DNA of 26,636 bases from assembly GCA_017997315.1 (NCBI GenBank), contig JAGOFF010000006.1:1-26636 (forward strand), read 5' to 3'. Numbering within the stretch: position 1 is the first letter of the stretch; each line of letters starts with the position of its first letter. This DNA is from Clostridia bacterium. Lineage in GTDB: Bacteria; Bacillota; Clostridia; Saccharofermentanales; UBA5734. The position numbers and the translations under genes were made by a program. Positions 7,549 through 15,579 of the stretch are shown here, in pieces. The notes below the pieces were generated by a model. It did not search any database. It saw only the letters and a list, made by a program, of their open reading frames with translations, and was not told the DNA's origin.

Positions 7549-8823
7549 ATGCCCATCCGCATTTCCGCGGGGCTGTCGGCCGCCGGCCGGCAGCTTCGCG
7601 GACGATTCGACTCCATCGGCAACAAACGTGAACTGGGCTCCTTCATCCGGCACTACGTAAGCTTTTACATCATCTACGGAGTGTTCGGCTCCTATCTCAG
7701 TACCTACTACAGCATCGCAGGAATCTCGAAATCCCAGATCGGGCTGCTCATGGCCATCGGTCCTTTGACTTCGCTGCTGATCCAGCCGGTCTGGGGGATT
7801 CTGTCCGACAAATCGAACAACAAGGTCCGGATCCTGCGGATCATCGCGGCAGGCGGCACATTGACGGTCTTTCTCTATTTCATCCCTTCCGGCTTCATCG
7901 GTTTCGCTCTGGTATCCGTTGCGTTCATGTCGTTCCACACGGCGATGATGCCTCTCAGCGACGCCTACGCGGTCAACTATCTCACACGGAACGGACAGAA
8001 GTTTTCCTTCATCCGGCTGTGCGGCTCCACCGCCTACACCCTGTCCGCCTTTCTGTCGGGGTTTGTACTGGACAACGACAACCTCCGGATCATCTTCCCC
8101 TTTACGGCGGTGATGTACGTTGTCGGGATGCTCAACATGGGAACGCTCCCGCGCATGCCGCTGGAGCGTTCCGTCGACCGGAAACCGTTCCGGGATGTCA
8201 TCCGCAACCGCAAGCTCATCCTGATCCTTGTGTTTGTCTTCTTTATGCAGCTTCCCTTGTGTTTCAATGGATCCTTCATGGGAGTCTACATCAAGGATCT
8301 TGGATTTTCAGACCGTATCCGCGGTACCATCTTCAGCCTGGTCGCATTGAGCGAGATTCCGGTCCTGCTGGTCATTGACCGGGTGATCCGCCGCTTTCCT
8401 GTCATGGGAATCCTGGTTTTCTCCGGATCGCTCATGGTGGTCCGGGTCATGATCTATGCCTTCCTCCCCACTCCCGGATTCATCCTGCTCGGCCAGTTGC
8501 TGAATGGAATGACGTTCATGCCGGTCACCTACAGCGCGATCACCTACATCAACAACGAAATGCCGGCGGAATACAAAACGACCGGACAGAGCCTGCTTGC
8601 GCTGGTCCAGCAGGGAGCGGGCAACATCCTCGGAAGCGTGCTCGGGGGAGTCATGAGTTCCCGTATCGGCATCGGAAACACCTATGCCGTGTTCGGCGCG
8701 ATGCTGGCCGTGGTGACGGCGATCTTTGTCATCATCTTGATACGCGGAGAAAAGCCCCTATATCGGAGCGGACATCCTGACATCCGTTCATCTGGATCAG
8801 GTGAGAGAAGGCGCTCCGGCTAA
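7549..8823 (+). CDS. MFS transporter (MFS_1-like family permease)
   Basis: 424 residues with about 12 hydrophobic segments in two six-helix halves, separated by a basic loop near residues 200-225. The N-terminal half contains GPLTSLLIQPVWGILSDKS, the loop 2-3 region typical of major facilitator permeases, here with the G-x-L-S-D-K form. The pattern resembles the nucleoside/phenylpropionate-like MFS_1 group rather than sugar or drug-specific families, but substrate cannot be assigned. ATG 7549 has AAGAGG upstream and lies only 14 bp after the ABC pair, so the three genes probably form one operon. The C-terminal 20 residues are polar, rich in Ser, Arg and Gly. The stop overlaps by 4 bp the stop of the convergent RNase-like gene; no intergenic terminator is possible. 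Confidence 0.88.
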   Translation: MPIRISAGLSAAGRQLRGRFDSIGNKRELGSFIRHYVSFYIIYGVFGSYLSTYYSIAGISKSQIGLLMAIGPLTSLLIQPVWGILSDKSNNKVRILRIIAAGGTLTVFLYFIPSGFIGFALVSVAFMSFHTAMMPLSDAYAVNYLTRNGQKFSFIRLCGSTAYTLSAFLSGFVLDNDNLRIIFPFTAVMYVVGMLNMGTLPRMPLERSVDRKPFRDVIRNRKLILILVFVFFMQLPLCFNGSFMGVYIKDLGFSDRIRGTIFSLVALSEIPVLLVIDRVIRRFPVMGILVFSGSLMVVRVMIYAFLPTPGFILLGQLLNGMTFMPVTYSAITYINNEMPAEYKTTGQSLLALVQQGAGNILGSVLGGVMSSRIGIGNTYAVFGAMLAVVTAIFVIILIRGEKPLYRSGHPDIRSSGSGERRRSG

Positions 8824-9851
8824 ACCCCGTTACGGGTCATCTCAAGCAATCCGAGACGGGTGAACCCCTCGATCCGCACTTTCCCCTTGTCCCGGGACGT
8901 CTCCGCCTTGAGCAGCGAGAGGATCTCCTCCCGGCCGGCTTCATCGGTCCGGAGAAAATCGACGAACAGGATTCCGCTGAGGTTTCTCAACCGCATCTGA
9001 CGGGCGGCCTCCACCGCAGCCTCGATGTTCACCCTCCTGGCGAGCCGCTCCGGGCCGTCCGCTTCCGCCCTCCCGGAATTCACATCGACTGCAACCAGCG
9101 CGTGCGTACGTTCGATCCGGATGTTCCCGCCGCAACGCAGGGCCACCGACTCGGCCGCCCTCTCACGCCATGCCTGTTCCAGGCCGTACTCCGTCCACAG
9201 TCCCCCCCGCGGATCCGGAACGGCCAGACAGAGCCTTCTGCGGATGTCCGGATCCTGCGCCCGCTCCGATACCTCCCTGTACAGCTCGAGTCCCTCCACA
9301 TGGATGGGAGCTTCCCTGCCCCATTCCCGAAGGGCGATGGAAACCGGATCCCCGAACCGGCGGAGGCAGCGGGGTGCAGGCCCCGACTCCGCTTCCGTGA
9401 GAATACGGCGGCGTTCGAGCTGCAGGTTTTTCTCCTCCCGCCGGAAACATCGCTCCGCTTCTTCCGGTTCCATCGACGCCAGGACGCTTCGCCGGATGGA
9501 GCGCCCGTCCGGCATGTCCACGGCATACCGGCCCGGCAGCCGGATGCGCGCATCCGCGACCGGGCCTTTTGCGGCCTCGTCCCTAAGCCGGCGGATCTGG
9601 ACCGGCAGCCTCCGTCCGGGAGCGAGACCGGCCGGCGCACCCGCGGCAGGCAGCAAAGCGTTGCAATCCGGGCCGATCCGGACAAAGGTGCCCGCCAGCC
9701 CCTCATGGTATGCGCCGCAGATCCCCAGAAACACATCGTTCAGGGCGAAGTCGCCCTGGACGCTCCACTCGACCGGCCGGCCTGCCTGGATCAGGACCGC
9801 TTCCGTCCGTCCGTCACGGATATAAAGAAGGATCGCGTCGTCATCCATCAT
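8820..9851 (-). CDS. RNase E/G family protein, short form without the zinc-link region
   Basis: 343 residues of the RNase E/G family, single-strand endoribonucleases in RNA processing and decay. An N-terminal S1-like RNA-binding section (about 35-110) is followed by the catalytic core: GGNIRIERTHALVAVDVNSG with Asp256, and LSGILFVDFLR with Asp298, matching the two metal-binding aspartates of the family, then TRLGLLEMTR. The protein stops only three residues after this point, so the CPxC zinc-link and C-terminal dimerisation part of RNase G (about 490 residues) are absent. The start is one of three nearby ATGs (9857, 9851, 9848); 9851 is used because GGATGGG precedes it. It overlaps the upstream DUF2344 gene by 11 bp, so translation is probably coupled. 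Activity is probable but not assured. Confidence 0.85.
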   Translation of the reverse strand: MMDDDAILLYIRDGRTEAVLIQAGRPVEWSVQGDFALNDVFLGICGAYHEGLAGTFVRIGPDCNALLPAAGAPAGLAPGRRLPVQIRRLRDEAAKGPVADARIRLPGRYAVDMPDGRSIRRSVLASMEPEEAERCFRREEKNLQLERRRILTEAESGPAPRCLRRFGDPVSIALREWGREAPIHVEGLELYREVSERAQDPDIRRRLCLAVPDPRGGLWTEYGLEQAWRERAAESVALRCGGNIRIERTHALVAVDVNSGRAEADGPERLARRVNIEAAVEAARQMRLRNLSGILFVDFLRTDEAGREEILSLLKAETSRDKGKVRIEGFTRLGLLEMTRNGV

Positions 9852-10560
9852 TCCCATCCGACAACTCGATTCGCTCGCGGATGATCTCCGCATTCGCGGC
9901 TTTCAACGGATCCAGGCCGGCATACCGGACCATCGCCTCCAGAAGCAGATCGGGGCGCAGATTCTCCGCGCTCCCGGCCTTGACAAGGAACACCGCCTCA
10001 TCTGGGCCGGACGGAGTTGCGGACAGGATCAGCGGACGGGTATCCAGCATCCGTCTGCCGCTTTTTCCGGTCTTCTCGACCGGCAGTTCCGCACAATCCA
10101 TCAAGGACTCCGCCGCCGCTGCGATTCCGGATGCACGGATCCGGTATGCCGCCCGTACGACACGTCCCATCACACTTTTCCTGTCCGGGATCACGGCTTC
10201 CGCTCCGCGCACCGACACCCCGTCCGGCAGGCAGCGGTCCAACTGGACCGCGAGATCCCCCGGAGGTACCGGCTTCGCCGTTTCGATGTCCACGATGTCC
10301 GCCTCCGCCTGTACTCCCACGCCGAGGGGAAGCGCGAACACCAGGTGCGGCCGGGGATTGAATCCCTGCGAATAGGCAAGCGGGATCCCGGCCCGCCTCA
10401 ATGCGCGTTCGAACAGCCTCATCATGTCCAGATGGGCGAGGTATTCCGCGGGTCCGCTCCGGCGGAACCGGATCCGGATCCAGTTCGGCTGCGTATCCGG
10501 ACCCTTTCCGTCCGCGCTGTGCGGATCGGGCAGCGTGCGGTCGATGCCGTCATTTTCCAA
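9841..10560 (-). CDS. TIGR03936/DUF2344 family radical-SAM-linked protein
   Basis: 239 residues, matching the family called radical SAM-linked protein, which is nearly always encoded beside a TIGR03960 radical SAM enzyme, as here. The hallmark segment is AEYLAHLDMMRLFERALRR followed by YSQGFNPRPH and LPLGVGVQAEAD near residues 40-90. In many genomes DUF2344 is fused to the radical SAM protein. Its biochemical role is not known to me; conserved linkage suggests a joint role with the SAM enzyme, perhaps in RNA or ribosome modification given the RNase G neighbour. Start chosen as TTG at 10560: it has GGAGG eight bases upstream and overlaps the preceding gene by 11 bp. An in-frame GTG at 10599 is possible but has no ribosome binding site. 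Confidence 0.9.
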   Translation of the reverse strand: MENDGIDRTLPDPHSADGKGPDTQPNWIRIRFRRSGPAEYLAHLDMMRLFERALRRAGIPLAYSQGFNPRPHLVFALPLGVGVQAEADIVDIETAKPVPPGDLAVQLDRCLPDGVSVRGAEAVIPDRKSVMGRVVRAAYRIRASGIAAAAESLMDCAELPVEKTGKSGRRMLDTRPLILSATPSGPDEAVFLVKAGSAENLRPDLLLEAMVRYAGLDPLKAANAEIIRERIELSDGNDG

Positions 10561-12403
10561 AGCAGACACCTCCGTTGAAAACCGCCGCTCCGCAGTCACC
10601 GCAAGCGGTTCTGCATTCAGGGGTCGTCAGGCAGGACGCCGCCTTGCGGTTTTCTTCCCACAGGTACGAGCGCTCCACCCCGGTATCGATGTGATCCCAT
10701 GGAAATATCTCGTCCGGTTCCCGTCTGCGTCCGGCATAGAACCACGGATCCAGACCGCGGCCGCGGATCGCTTCCATCCAGCGGTCCAGGTGGAACTGTT
10801 CATCCCATGCGTCAAACCGGCATCCGGAGCGCCAGGCGTCTTCCACGGCGTCCGCCAGGCGACGGTCGCCCCGCGCGAGTACCGCCTCGATCCACGATGT
10901 GTCCAGGTCGTGCCACTGGTACTTGATGCTCCGGCTGCGCAGAAGTTCTTTCAGCCTCTTCCGCTTGGCGTCGAGCGACTCCCGGTCTTCCTGCGGTTCC
11001 CATTGGAACGGGGTGCACGGCTTGGGGATGAACATCGAGGTGCTGACGGTCAGGTCCAGCCTGCGCCGCCGCTTATCGGGAGGACGGCGGTAGTACAGCG
11101 ACTCGATCTCATGGGCGAGCGCGGCGATCCCGTCCACATCCTCCATGGTTTCGCCCGGGAGCCCGAGCATGAAATAAAGCTTGATGCTGTTCCAGCCGCC
11201 GTCGAACGCCAGCTCCGCAGCACGCAGGAGATCATCATGGGTGACGCCTTTGTTGATGACGTCGCGCATTCTCTGCGTTCCGGCCTCAGGAGCGAATGTG
11301 AGCCCGCTTTTCCGCGTTTCGGCGGCTTTCTTCATCAGGTCGAGCGAGAAGGAGTCGATGCGCAGCGACGGCAGCGAAAGACTGGTGCGGCGCGGCGTCA
11401 GCGCGCATAGAAGGCCGTCCGTCAGCTTCTCCAGACCGGTGTAGTCGCTGGTGGACAGCGAGAGCATCCCGACTTCGTCGTAACCGGACGACGCTTCCGA
11501 GGCGACCGCCTGTTTCAGCAGCGTATCCGGGGTCCTCTCCCGGACCGGCCGGTAAATGAAACCGGCCTGACAGAAGCGGCAGCCGCGTGTACAGCCGCGG
11601 AACAGTTCGAGAAACACCCGGTCGTGAACGATCTCGGTGTTGGGCACCAGCGGCTGTTCCGGAAAAGGTACGGCGTCCAGGTCGAGGACCACGCGTTTCC
11701 GCACGCGGGCCGGTACGGAATCCGCCAGCGGGACCGTCCCGGCGAGCCGGCCGTCCGGCAGGTACCGCGCCTCGTACAGCGATGGGACATACACCCCGGG
11801 AATACGCGCGGCTTCGCGAAGAAACGCGCTCCGTCCCGGCAGATCGCCGCTCTTCCGGCGTCGGACCAGGTCCATGACCTCTCCGATGACTTCCTCGCCT
11901 TCGCCAATCAGGACAAAATCGAAAAACGGCGCCATCGGTTCGATGTTGAACACCGCCGGTCCGCCGCAGCAGATCAGGGGATCGGATTCGACGCGGTCGG
12001 ACGAGCGCAGCGGGATGCCCGCCAGGTCCAGCATGTTGAGCACATTGGTGAAACTGAGCTCATACTGCATCGTGAATCCCACCACGTCAAACGCCCGGAT
12101 CGGAGTGCGGGATTCAATCGAAAACAGCGGAATGCCTTCTTCCCGCATGCGGGACTCCATGTCGATCCAGGGGGCGAAGCACCGCTCGCACCAGGTGTCG
12201 TCCCGCTGGTTCAGCACATGGTACAGGATGTGCAGGGCCAGATTGGACATTCCGATGTCGTAGATGTCCGGAAAGCAGAAAGCGAACCGCATCCGTCCGG
12301 ATGCGGCAGGGTCTTTATGGACGGCGTTCCATTCTCCGCCGGTATACCGGGCGGGACGCTCCACGCCGCGCAGGATGCGTCTTGGCAAATCGATCGTATT
12401 CAA
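10550..12403 (-). CDS. TIGR03960 family B12-binding-domain radical SAM protein
   Basis: 617 residues. An N-terminal Rossmann-like section resembling a B12-binding domain (about 40-200, with CCGGPAVFNIEPMAPFFDF near 145-163) precedes a radical SAM barrel whose CxxxCxxC cluster is Cys271, Cys275 and Cys278 in RGCTRGCRFCQAG. The C-terminus ends in a further cysteine group (Cys591, 597, 601, 604 and 614) which could hold an auxiliary iron-sulfur cluster or zinc. The reaction of the family is not established to my knowledge. The start codon is TTG at 12403 with AAAGGA about ten bases upstream; the product then begins MNTIDLPRRIL, typical of the family. The next gene, its usual DUF2344 partner, overlaps by 11 bp. 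A good promoter lies just upstream at 12472-12501. Confidence 0.93.
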   Translation of the reverse strand: MNTIDLPRRILRGVERPARYTGGEWNAVHKDPAASGRMRFAFCFPDIYDIGMSNLALHILYHVLNQRDDTWCERCFAPWIDMESRMREEGIPLFSIESRTPIRAFDVVGFTMQYELSFTNVLNMLDLAGIPLRSSDRVESDPLICCGGPAVFNIEPMAPFFDFVLIGEGEEVIGEVMDLVRRRKSGDLPGRSAFLREAARIPGVYVPSLYEARYLPDGRLAGTVPLADSVPARVRKRVVLDLDAVPFPEQPLVPNTEIVHDRVFLELFRGCTRGCRFCQAGFIYRPVRERTPDTLLKQAVASEASSGYDEVGMLSLSTSDYTGLEKLTDGLLCALTPRRTSLSLPSLRIDSFSLDLMKKAAETRKSGLTFAPEAGTQRMRDVINKGVTHDDLLRAAELAFDGGWNSIKLYFMLGLPGETMEDVDGIAALAHEIESLYYRRPPDKRRRRLDLTVSTSMFIPKPCTPFQWEPQEDRESLDAKRKRLKELLRSRSIKYQWHDLDTSWIEAVLARGDRRLADAVEDAWRSGCRFDAWDEQFHLDRWMEAIRGRGLDPWFYAGRRREPDEIFPWDHIDTGVERSYLWEENRKAASCLTTPECRTACGDCGAAVFNGGVCFGK

Positions 12404-12471
12404 ATGGACGGATTCCTTTCTGTCTCGGCATTCCGTGCCGGACGGCCGCGGTCCTTATGGGTCCGGCCCAG

Positions 12472-12501
12472 TCTATACCCGTGAAACCCGGTTGTCCACA
12501 A
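12472..12501 (-). promoter_or_regulatory. Candidate promoter of the radical SAM / DUF2344 / RNase operon
   Basis: Minus-strand TTGTGG (complement of 12496-12501) and TATAGA (complement of 12472-12477) are 18 bp apart in the 108-bp gap after pgi. Leader of about 60 nt to the TTG start. Confidence 0.55.
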
Positions 12502-12511
12502 GGTCGGTGCC

Positions 12512-13852
12512 CTATCCGCGAAGCCGCTTCTCCAGCATGTCCCGCCGGGCTTCATGTCCCGGCTTCCCGAGGAGCGCGAACATGTTCTGCTTGTAATCTT
12601 CGACACCCGGCTGGTCGAACGGATTGACCGCCAGCATATAGCCGCTGAGCGCACAGGACTTCTCAAAAAAGTAGACCAGCTGTCCGAATGCGTGGGGGGT
12701 CAGTCCGGGGAGCTGGACGCGCAGGTTGGGCACGCCCCCGTCGACATGCGCCAGCACCGTCCCCTGCATCGCGGTCCGGTTGACCGAATGCAGCCCGCGG
12801 CCGGCCAGATAGCCGATCCCGTCCCCCGAATCCGCCGTCTCGGGCACCTCAAAGTCCACGCGCGGCTGCAGGACGTCGAGAACCGTCTCGAACAGGAATC
12901 GGGCGCCGTCCTGGATATATTGCCCCATGGAATGCAGATCCGTCGTGTTGTCCACCGCCGCAGGGAAGATCCCTTTCCCGTCTTTTCCCTCGCTCTCCCC
13001 GAACAGCTGTTTCCACCATTCGCCGATCGTATGCAGATACGGCTCATAGCCCGCAAGGATCTCGACCCGGTACCCCCTCCGGTAGAGAGCGGTCCGGACC
13101 GCGGCATACCGGGCTGCGGGGCTGGCGGACAATCCGGGACGGGCACAGGCTTCCGCCATGGCGGATGCGCCGGCCAGGATCCGATGGACATCGATCCCGG
13201 CCGCGGCGATCGGAAGCAGTCCGACCGCGGTCAGCACGGAATACCGCCCTCCGATATCGTTCGGCACGGAAAACGTTTCATACCCTTCTTTTTCCGCCAG
13301 TTCGCGCAGTGCGCCCCGTGTACGGTCCGTGGTCGCATAGATCCTTGAACGCGCGCCCTCCTTGCCGTATCGGGCCTCCATGAACGCCCGGAGCACACGG
13401 AAGGCCACCGCGGTTTCGGTGGTCGTTCCGGATTTGCTGATGACGTTGACCGATACCTCGTGTCCGTCCAGCCACCGCATCAGGTCGGCCATATAGGTCG
13501 CGCTGAGGTTATGGCCGCAAAATATCGTTTCGATCCGGCCGTTCCGGTCTTTCCCGGAGGGGAACGCGGACGACAGCATCTCGATCGCCGCGCGGGCGCC
13601 GAGATAGGAGCCGCCGATCCCGATGACCACCAGCACATCGGATCCTTCGTGGATCCTGCGGGCGGCATGCTGGATGCGCTCGAGCTCGGAACGGCTGCAG
13701 ACGGCCGACGGATCCATCCATCCGAGATATTCCGAACCCGGTCCGGTCCGATCCTCCAACATACGTTCCGACAGGAGAACCTGCGGTTCCAGCCGGGCGA
13801 TCTCGGATTCCCGGATGAACGGAAGAGCTTGGGAATAATCGAATTTCAGCAT
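12512..13852 (-). CDS. pgi: Glucose-6-phosphate isomerase
   Basis: Interconverts glucose 6-phosphate and fructose 6-phosphate in glycolysis and gluconeogenesis; cytoplasmic. The 446 residues match the short bacterial form (about 450 in Bacillus). The sugar isomerase folds are seen as GIGGSYLGA at 78-86 and SKSGTTTET at 139-147. The catalytic Glu288 lies in QLFGESEGK, His307 in DNTTDLHSMGQ, and the lysine in EDYKQNMFALLGKPG near the C-terminus. The start is ATG 13852, with AGAGG at proper spacing; a GTG three codons earlier overlaps this binding site and is less likely. It lies between the DUF4080 gene and the TIGR03960 operon, with its own candidate promoter; no function link with these neighbours is evident. 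Confidence 0.97.
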   Translation of the reverse strand: MLKFDYSQALPFIRESEIARLEPQVLLSERMLEDRTGPGSEYLGWMDPSAVCSRSELERIQHAARRIHEGSDVLVVIGIGGSYLGARAAIEMLSSAFPSGKDRNGRIETIFCGHNLSATYMADLMRWLDGHEVSVNVISKSGTTTETAVAFRVLRAFMEARYGKEGARSRIYATTDRTRGALRELAEKEGYETFSVPNDIGGRYSVLTAVGLLPIAAAGIDVHRILAGASAMAEACARPGLSASPAARYAAVRTALYRRGYRVEILAGYEPYLHTIGEWWKQLFGESEGKDGKGIFPAAVDNTTDLHSMGQYIQDGARFLFETVLDVLQPRVDFEVPETADSGDGIGYLAGRGLHSVNRTAMQGTVLAHVDGGVPNLRVQLPGLTPHAFGQLVYFFEKSCALSGYMLAVNPFDQPGVEDYKQNMFALLGKPGHEARRDMLEKRLRG

Positions 13853-13929
13853 GTTAGGCACCTCTGAGGGAGGGGGGCGCCAGGCGGGCGTCCGGCACTG
13901 TCACGAAAAGATCACCCCCGTCTGCGGAT

Positions 13930-15489
13930 TCATGTACCGTTCGAATCCATTATATCGGAACGGAGGGCTCCGAATCCGGACCGTCGGGCGGTCAGGCCAT
14001 GCCATTCCCGCTCGGAGGCAAGCCGGGGCTGATCCGCCCGCAGGCAGGCCTCGACTTCCCGGTCGCCGTCCGCAAGGTGCAGGAGCAGCGCCGCCGCCTC
14101 GTTCCGAGAGACGTCCCTGGCAAAGAGCCCGAGAGACCGCCATATGCACGCGAGTTCCTCAAAGAACCGGTACGGCGATCCCGCGCGCTTCGTCATCAGC
14201 TGAAGGGTCGTCGAAAACGCCCTGGAATTGTAGTAGACATCCGTCAGACGGGCGACATCCTCGAGCCGGAACACCTCGTCCGGCCGGAGCGAATCGGAGG
14301 ACAGAAGACGGTACGGGGGATGCGGGCTGAACCGCCAGCCCGGCCGGGATGCGAGGGAGCGCATCGGCGTGCCGGGCAGAACCTTGAGCGTTTCGACCTG
14401 AAGCGACCCAGGGGCCAGGGCGTATACCGCGTCAAACGATTCTGCAAACCGGTCCGCCGTCTCGCCGGGCAGTCCGATGATCAGATCCAGATGGACGTCG
14501 AGATTCCCGAGGCCGGTCAACCGCCGCGCGCGATCCAACGTGATCTCCGGCGGCGCGGTGCGTCCGGCCGCGCGGAGCACGTCCCCGTGGATCGACTGGA
14601 TCCCGGCCTCCAGCTGGATCCGGCCGGCCGGGGCTTCCGCAAGGACGCGCAGCGACGCATCGTCCGCAAGATGCGCCGCCACTTCAAAGTGAAAGACCGT
14701 CTCCGTCCGAAGAGAGGACACATAACGCCAGATCGCGCAGGAGCGATCCGGATCCGCATTGAAGGTCCGATCGACAAACTTCACCGTACGGACGCCGGCG
14801 GCAGCCAAAAACCCGATCTCCTCCAGAACGGCCGGGAGCGGCCTCGACCGGACGAGCCGGTCGTTCGCCGACAGGCAGTATGCGCATCCGCACGGACAGC
14901 CCCGGGTCGATTCATAATAGACAAGCCGGTTTTCCAATCCGGTGAATCCATCCCGGTACAGAAAGGGAATCCGGTCCATCTCCATCGGCGGACCGGGTGC
15001 CCGGCTGCGGATCACGCCGTTATGCCTCCACGTCAGTCCCGGCACGTCCGGTCCGGGATCCCCTGAACGGGTCGGATCCGACAAACGCAGCAGCAGCCTA
15101 TGGAAAGACTCCTCCCCCTCCCCGGCCAGCAGCATATCGACAGCCGGAAGCGCGGCCAGATATTTTTCCGCGGACGCGTCCCGCAGAATCTCGGGCCCGC
15201 CGAGCAGGAGGATGGCTCCGGGTTTGAGCAGACGAAGGTCTGAACACAGCCGCATCACCGTTTCGATGTTCCACAGGTAGCAGGAGAATCCGTACAGGTC
15301 CGCATCCGCATCCGCCAGTTCACGAAGCAGCCGGTCGTAAGGCTGGTTGACGTGATTCTCGTACAGTACGATGTCCGACGCCGGAACCGGAACGGTCCGG
15401 GCCGGATCGCTTGCATACGCCTGAAGCGACCGGATGGCGGGATTCGTATGGGAATACCGTGCGTTGATGCCGACCAGAAGCGTCTTCAT
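13930..15489 (-). CDS. B12-binding domain radical SAM protein, DUF4080 type
   Basis: 519 residues. The start MKTLLVGINARYSHTNPAIRSL is typical of DUF4080-type radical SAM proteins. The N-terminal B12-binding-like Rossmann section (about 1-135) contains YGFSCYLWNIETV and LLGGPEILRD. The radical SAM barrel carries Cys198, Cys202 and Cys205 in STRGCPCGCAYCLS. Later segments QLEAGIQSIHGDVL and LDLIIGLPGETADRF are standard strands of the barrel, and the C-terminal 150 residues are the DUF4080-like part. The reaction is unknown. ATG 15489 has no strong ribosome binding site but is the best family-length start. It diverges from the DUF4364 gene over a 90-bp gap, which may hold a shared promoter region. 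Distinct from the TIGR03960 protein encoded two genes downstream. Confidence 0.88.
   Translation of the reverse strand: MKTLLVGINARYSHTNPAIRSLQAYASDPARTVPVPASDIVLYENHVNQPYDRLLRELADADADLYGFSCYLWNIETVMRLCSDLRLLKPGAILLLGGPEILRDASAEKYLAALPAVDMLLAGEGEESFHRLLLRLSDPTRSGDPGPDVPGLTWRHNGVIRSRAPGPPMEMDRIPFLYRDGFTGLENRLVYYESTRGCPCGCAYCLSANDRLVRSRPLPAVLEEIGFLAAAGVRTVKFVDRTFNADPDRSCAIWRYVSSLRTETVFHFEVAAHLADDASLRVLAEAPAGRIQLEAGIQSIHGDVLRAAGRTAPPEITLDRARRLTGLGNLDVHLDLIIGLPGETADRFAESFDAVYALAPGSLQVETLKVLPGTPMRSLASRPGWRFSPHPPYRLLSSDSLRPDEVFRLEDVARLTDVYYNSRAFSTTLQLMTKRAGSPYRFFEELACIWRSLGLFARDVSRNEAAALLLHLADGDREVEACLRADQPRLASEREWHGLTARRSGFGALRSDIMDSNGT
13949..13954 (-). promoter_or_regulatory. Candidate -10 element of pgi
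   Basis: TATAAT on the minus strand lies within the last codons of the upstream DUF4080 gene, about 97 bp before the pgi start. No clear -35 box is visible 17 bp further upstream, so this is suggestive only. Confidence 0.45.
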
Positions 15490-15517
15490 CGTCCGGAAAC
15501 CCGTCCCGGCAACGTTT

Positions 15518-15526
15518 TGCTATAAT
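15518..15526 (+). promoter_or_regulatory. Extended -10 promoter of the DUF4364 gene
   Basis: TGCTATAAT gives a consensus extended -10 (TATAAT at 15521-15526) about 54 bp before the start codon. No clear -35 box, as is common for extended -10 promoters. Confidence 0.65.
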
Positions 15527-15579
15527 GGGAAAACCGGTTGGCGGACGGGCGGCCGCCCCTGCCGGCAAGGAGGCGTACG

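Noticed and set aside
15547..15558. GGGCGGCCGCCC palindrome in the DUF4364 leader
   Set aside because: A short self-complementary GC stretch expected in such DNA; no T-run and not at a typical operator distance from the -10 box.
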